Assembly (NCBI RefSeq): GCF_002727125.1
Contig: NZ_NHOA01000020.1
Span: forward strand, 1 to 64,000
Source of the DNA: Halorubrum persicum
Lineage (GTDB): Archaea; Halobacteriota; Halobacteria; Halobacteriales; Haloferacaceae
Length of the DNA stretch: 64,000 nucleotides
Direction of reading: 5' to 3'
The notes under the pieces were generated by a model that ran no database searches, was not told the origin of the DNA, and worked only from the letters and a program-made list of their open reading frames with translations. The position numbers were made by a program, and so were the translations under genes. This document shows, in pieces, positions 61,436 to 64,000 of this stretch. Each line of letters begins with the position of its first letter. Position 1 is the first letter of the stretch.

Positions 61436-64000
61436 ACTTCGACCGGGTCCGGCTCGCGAACTTCAAGCCGTACGGCGACGCCGACCTCCGACTGGCCGAG
61501 GGCGTCACCGTCATCCACGGACTCAACGGCAGCGGGAAGTCCTCGCTCTTGGAGGCCTGTTTCTTCGCGCTGTACGGCTCGAAGGCGCTCGACGGCACCC
61601 TCGAAGACGTGATCACGAACGGCGAGGAGGAGACCGACGTGGATCTCTGGTTCACGCACGACGGCGTCTCCTACCACGTCGAGCGGCGACTCAAGCGGTA
61701 CGACGGGCGGATCGACCACCGGTGCACCCTCGAGTCGACCGACGGGAGCGACGTGTCCCGCGACGGCGCCCGGGCGGTCCGGGAGTTCGTCACCGAGCTC
61801 CTCCGGATGGACGCCGAGGCGTTCGTCAACTGCGCGTACGTCCGGCAGGGCGAGGTGAACAAGCTGATCAACGCCACGCCGCGCGAGCGGCAGGACACGA
61901 TCGACGACCTGCTCCAGCTCGGCAAGTTGGAGGAGTACCGCGAGCGCGCCGGCGCCGCGCGGCTCGGCGTCGAGGACGTGCTGGAGAACCGCCGCGGGCG
62001 GCTCGACCAGCTCGACGACCAGATCGCCGAGAAGGAGGAGAAGGGCCTCCACGATCGGCTCAACGCGCTCGAGACCGACCTCTCCGAGGTCACCGACGAG
62101 ATCGACCGGTACGAGACGCAGCGAGAGCAGGCGAAGGAGACCCGCGAGGCCGCCGCGGAGACGCTGTCGGCCCACGCGGAGAAGCGGGAGAAGCTGGAGT
62201 CGATCGAGGCGGAGATCGACGAGCTCGAATCCACGGTCCGGTCGACCGAACGCGAGCGCGACGAGCACCGCGATGCGATACGGGAGAGCCGCGAGCGGAT
62301 CGCGGAGATCGAGGCCGCGATCGACGAGCGGCTCGACGACGCCGGGATCGACGACGCGAGCGACGAAGCCATCGCCGAGCGGCGCGCCGAACTCGACGAC
62401 AGGGAGGAGGCGATCCGCGAGGAGCTCGACGACGGGCGAGTGAGCGCCGAGGCGTTCCGGAATCAGGCGACGAACCTCGCCGGGAAGGCCGACGACCGCA
62501 CCGAACGCGCCGCGGAAGTCGAGGCCGAGGCCGACGACCTCGCCGACGAGGCCGAGGCAGCCGCGGACGAGGCGGACGAGCGCGAAGCCTCGATCGAGGA
62601 GCTCCGCGAGGAGGCCGACCGGCTCCGCGAGCGGTTCGCGACCGCCGACGCCGAGGTCGACCGCGACGGCGTCGCCGACGAGCGGGAGGCGCTCCGCGAG
62701 CGACGGGGCGAGGTCCGCGAGCGGATCGCGGAGCTGTCGGCGGAGCTGAAAAACGCCCGGGAGCGCGTCGAAGAGGCCGAGGAGCTGCTCGCGGCGGGGA
62801 AATGCCCCGAGTGCGGCCAGCCGGTCGAGGACTCGCCGCATGCGAGCGGGATCGACGAGGACCGCGAGCGGGTCGCCGAGCTGGAGGCCGAGCTGGAGGC
62901 CGCCCGCGAGCGCGAGGGCGACCTCGGCGACCGGATCGCGGAGCTCGACGACCTCGCGTCGGCGGCGGACCGGCTCGACGAGATCGACGAGACCGTCGAG
63001 ATGCTCGAAGAGCGGGTCGAGGAGAAGCGCGCGGAGGCGGAGCGGAAGCGAGAGGCGGCGACGGAGAAGCGAGCGCGCGCCGAAGACCTCCGCGAGGAGG
63101 CCGAAGAGACCCGCGATGTCGCCGCCCAGAAGCGCGAGGAGGCGACGGAGGCCGCGGCCCGCGTGTCGGAGCTGGAGGACGCGCTCGCGGCGGTCGACGA
63201 CGCGCGAGAGGCGGTGGCGGCGATCGAGGAGCGGCTCTCCGCGATCGCGGACGCGGAAGGCGAGATCGAGCGCCGCCGCGAGAAGCGGGAGAACCTGAGC
63301 GAGGTGAACGACGAGCGACGCGAGCGGCTCGCGGACAAGCGCGAGCGCCGCGACGAGCTCGCCGAGGCGGTCGACGAGGACGCGGTCGACGAGGCGAAGG
63401 CGAAGAGAGAGCGGGCGGAGGAGTACCTCGAGCAGGTCGAGGCCGAGCTCGATCGGCTCGCCGAGCGGCGGACCGAGCTCGAGAACGCGATCGGCGGAGT
63501 GAACGGCGAGATCCGAGAGCTCGAGAGTCTCCGCGGAGAGCGTGAGGAGCTGGCCGACACGGTCGCGGCGCTCGAAGACCTACACGAGGAGACGAGCGAA
63601 CTGGAGGCGATGTACGGCGACCTCCGTGCGGAGCTCCGCCAGCGCAACGTCGCCGAGCTGGAGCGCACCCTCAACGAGACGTTCGACCTCGTCTACGGGA
63701 ACGACGCGTACTCGCACATCGAGCTCGACGGCGAGTACGTCCTCACCGTCTACCAGAAGGACGGAGAGCCGCTCGACCCCGAACAGCTCTCGGGCGGCGA
63801 GCGCGCCCTCTTCAACCTCTCGCTGCGCTGTGCGATCTACCGGCTGCTCTCGGAGGGGATCGAAGGCGCGGCACCGACACCGCCGCTCATCCTCGACGAG
63901 CCGACCGTCTTCCTCGACTCCGGACACGTCTCCCGGCTGGTCCGGCTCGTCGAGGAGATGCGCGGCTTCGGCGTGCGACAGATCCTCATCGTCAGCCACG
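61432..64000 (+). CDS. rad50: Rad50 DNA-repair ATPase (partial)
   Basis: 856 visible codons; the C-terminus runs off the right edge. The N-terminal ATPase half has NFKPYGDADLRL, Walker A HGLNGSGKSSLLEA near residue 30 and the Q-loop YVRQGEVNKL. Long coiled coils flank the zinc hook CPECGQP (Cys458, Cys461), which joins two Rad50 molecules. The C-terminal half has the signature LSGGERALFNLSLRCA near 787, Walker B LILDEPTVFLDSG near 820, and an H-loop ending at the window edge. It forms the Mre11-Rad50 complex with the gene upstream. Confidence 0.95.
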   Translation, partial: MNFDRVRLANFKPYGDADLRLAEGVTVIHGLNGSGKSSLLEACFFALYGSKALDGTLEDVITNGEEETDVDLWFTHDGVSYHVERRLKRYDGRIDHRCTLESTDGSDVSRDGARAVREFVTELLRMDAEAFVNCAYVRQGEVNKLINATPRERQDTIDDLLQLGKLEEYRERAGAARLGVEDVLENRRGRLDQLDDQIAEKEEKGLHDRLNALETDLSEVTDEIDRYETQREQAKETREAAAETLSAHAEKREKLESIEAEIDELESTVRSTERERDEHRDAIRESRERIAEIEAAIDERLDDAGIDDASDEAIAERRAELDDREEAIREELDDGRVSAEAFRNQATNLAGKADDRTERAAEVEAEADDLADEAEAAADEADEREASIEELREEADRLRERFATADAEVDRDGVADEREALRERRGEVRERIAELSAELKNARERVEEAEELLAAGKCPECGQPVEDSPHASGIDEDRERVAELEAELEAAREREGDLGDRIAELDDLASAADRLDEIDETVEMLEERVEEKRAEAERKREAATEKRARAEDLREEAEETRDVAAQKREEATEAAARVSELEDALAAVDDAREAVAAIEERLSAIADAEGEIERRREKRENLSEVNDERRERLADKRERRDELAEAVDEDAVDEAKAKRERAEEYLEQVEAELDRLAERRTELENAIGGVNGEIRELESLRGEREELADTVAALEDLHEETSELEAMYGDLRAELRQRNVAELERTLNETFDLVYGNDAYSHIELDGEYVLTVYQKDGEPLDPEQLSGGERALFNLSLRCAIYRLLSEGIEGAAPTPPLILDEPTVFLDSGHVSRLVRLVEEMRGFGVRQILIVSH

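Noticed and set aside
61722-63545. A plus-strand open frame of about 600 codons inside rad50
   Set aside because: It is an out-of-frame reading of the coiled-coil region, almost all Arg and Gly. Rad50 in the correct frame has all its motifs.

Overview
This is a chromosomal window from a haloarchaeon, most likely Halorubrum-like (the genus is an inference). GC is very high, the predicted proteins are rich in Asp and Glu, and many genes have a TATA element about 27 bases before the start codon, as expected for leaderless archaeal transcripts. Marker genes agree: CetZ tubulin, proteasome-activating nucleotidase, Mre11-Rad50, geranylgeranylglyceryl phosphate synthase, Tat-dependent lipoproteins and small haloarchaeal zinc-finger proteins. 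I saw no rRNA, tRNA, CRISPR array, intact insertion sequence or prophage.

Layout. 1-1020: a partial CobT-like cobamide gene on the minus strand. 1276-11704: a five-gene Liv-type ABC importer runs, with overlapping ends, into an acyl-CoA synthetase and an SDR dehydrogenase. A divergent pair follows (APH-type kinase and ACAD10/11-type acyl-CoA dehydrogenase), then a winged-helix regulator. 11889-16517: a small membrane protein and an orphan TadC/PilB-type secretion pair. 16791-21946: TauE/SafE permease, BASS symporter, zinc alcohol dehydrogenase, small proteins and a CitE/malyl-CoA lyase-type enzyme. 22053-29480: a hypothetical protein and a peptide importer (fused two-domain ATPase, binding protein, two permeases, small membrane protein). 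29549-35005: glyoxalase-fold protein, a large FAD/Fe-S D-lactate or glycolate-type dehydrogenase, and lactate permease. 35281-37663: ABC-2 exporter and acyl-CoA thioesterase. 37895-42476: a frameshifted transducer remnant, two zinc-finger microproteins, a UvrD-like helicase overlapping a degenerate M24 protein, and a small membrane protein. 42621-45143: riboflavin synthase, GGGP synthase, CetZ. 45220-54994: a nine-gene Tad/type IV pilus-like cluster. 55037-59643: hypothetical protein, epimerase, membrane-anchored DHH phosphoesterase, microprotein, PAN and a winged-helix protein. 59753-64000: hypothetical protein, mre11 and a partial rad50.

Two regions stand out. At 4.7-11.2 kb, CoA ligase, SDR reductase, APH-type kinase and ACAD10/11-type dehydrogenase lie together beside an importer. 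This is the gene set of bacterial levulinate (Lva) catabolism and the two halves of mammalian ACAD10/11. I infer an archaeal route for 4-hydroxy or 4-keto carboxylic acids. At 45.2-55.0 kb, a secretion ATPase and membrane platform sit among proteins with pilin-like N-termini, including one of about 1,100 residues. Two promoters there share a TATA element and an inverted repeat at identical spacing. This looks like an undescribed surface-appendage or secretion machine, divergent from CetZ.
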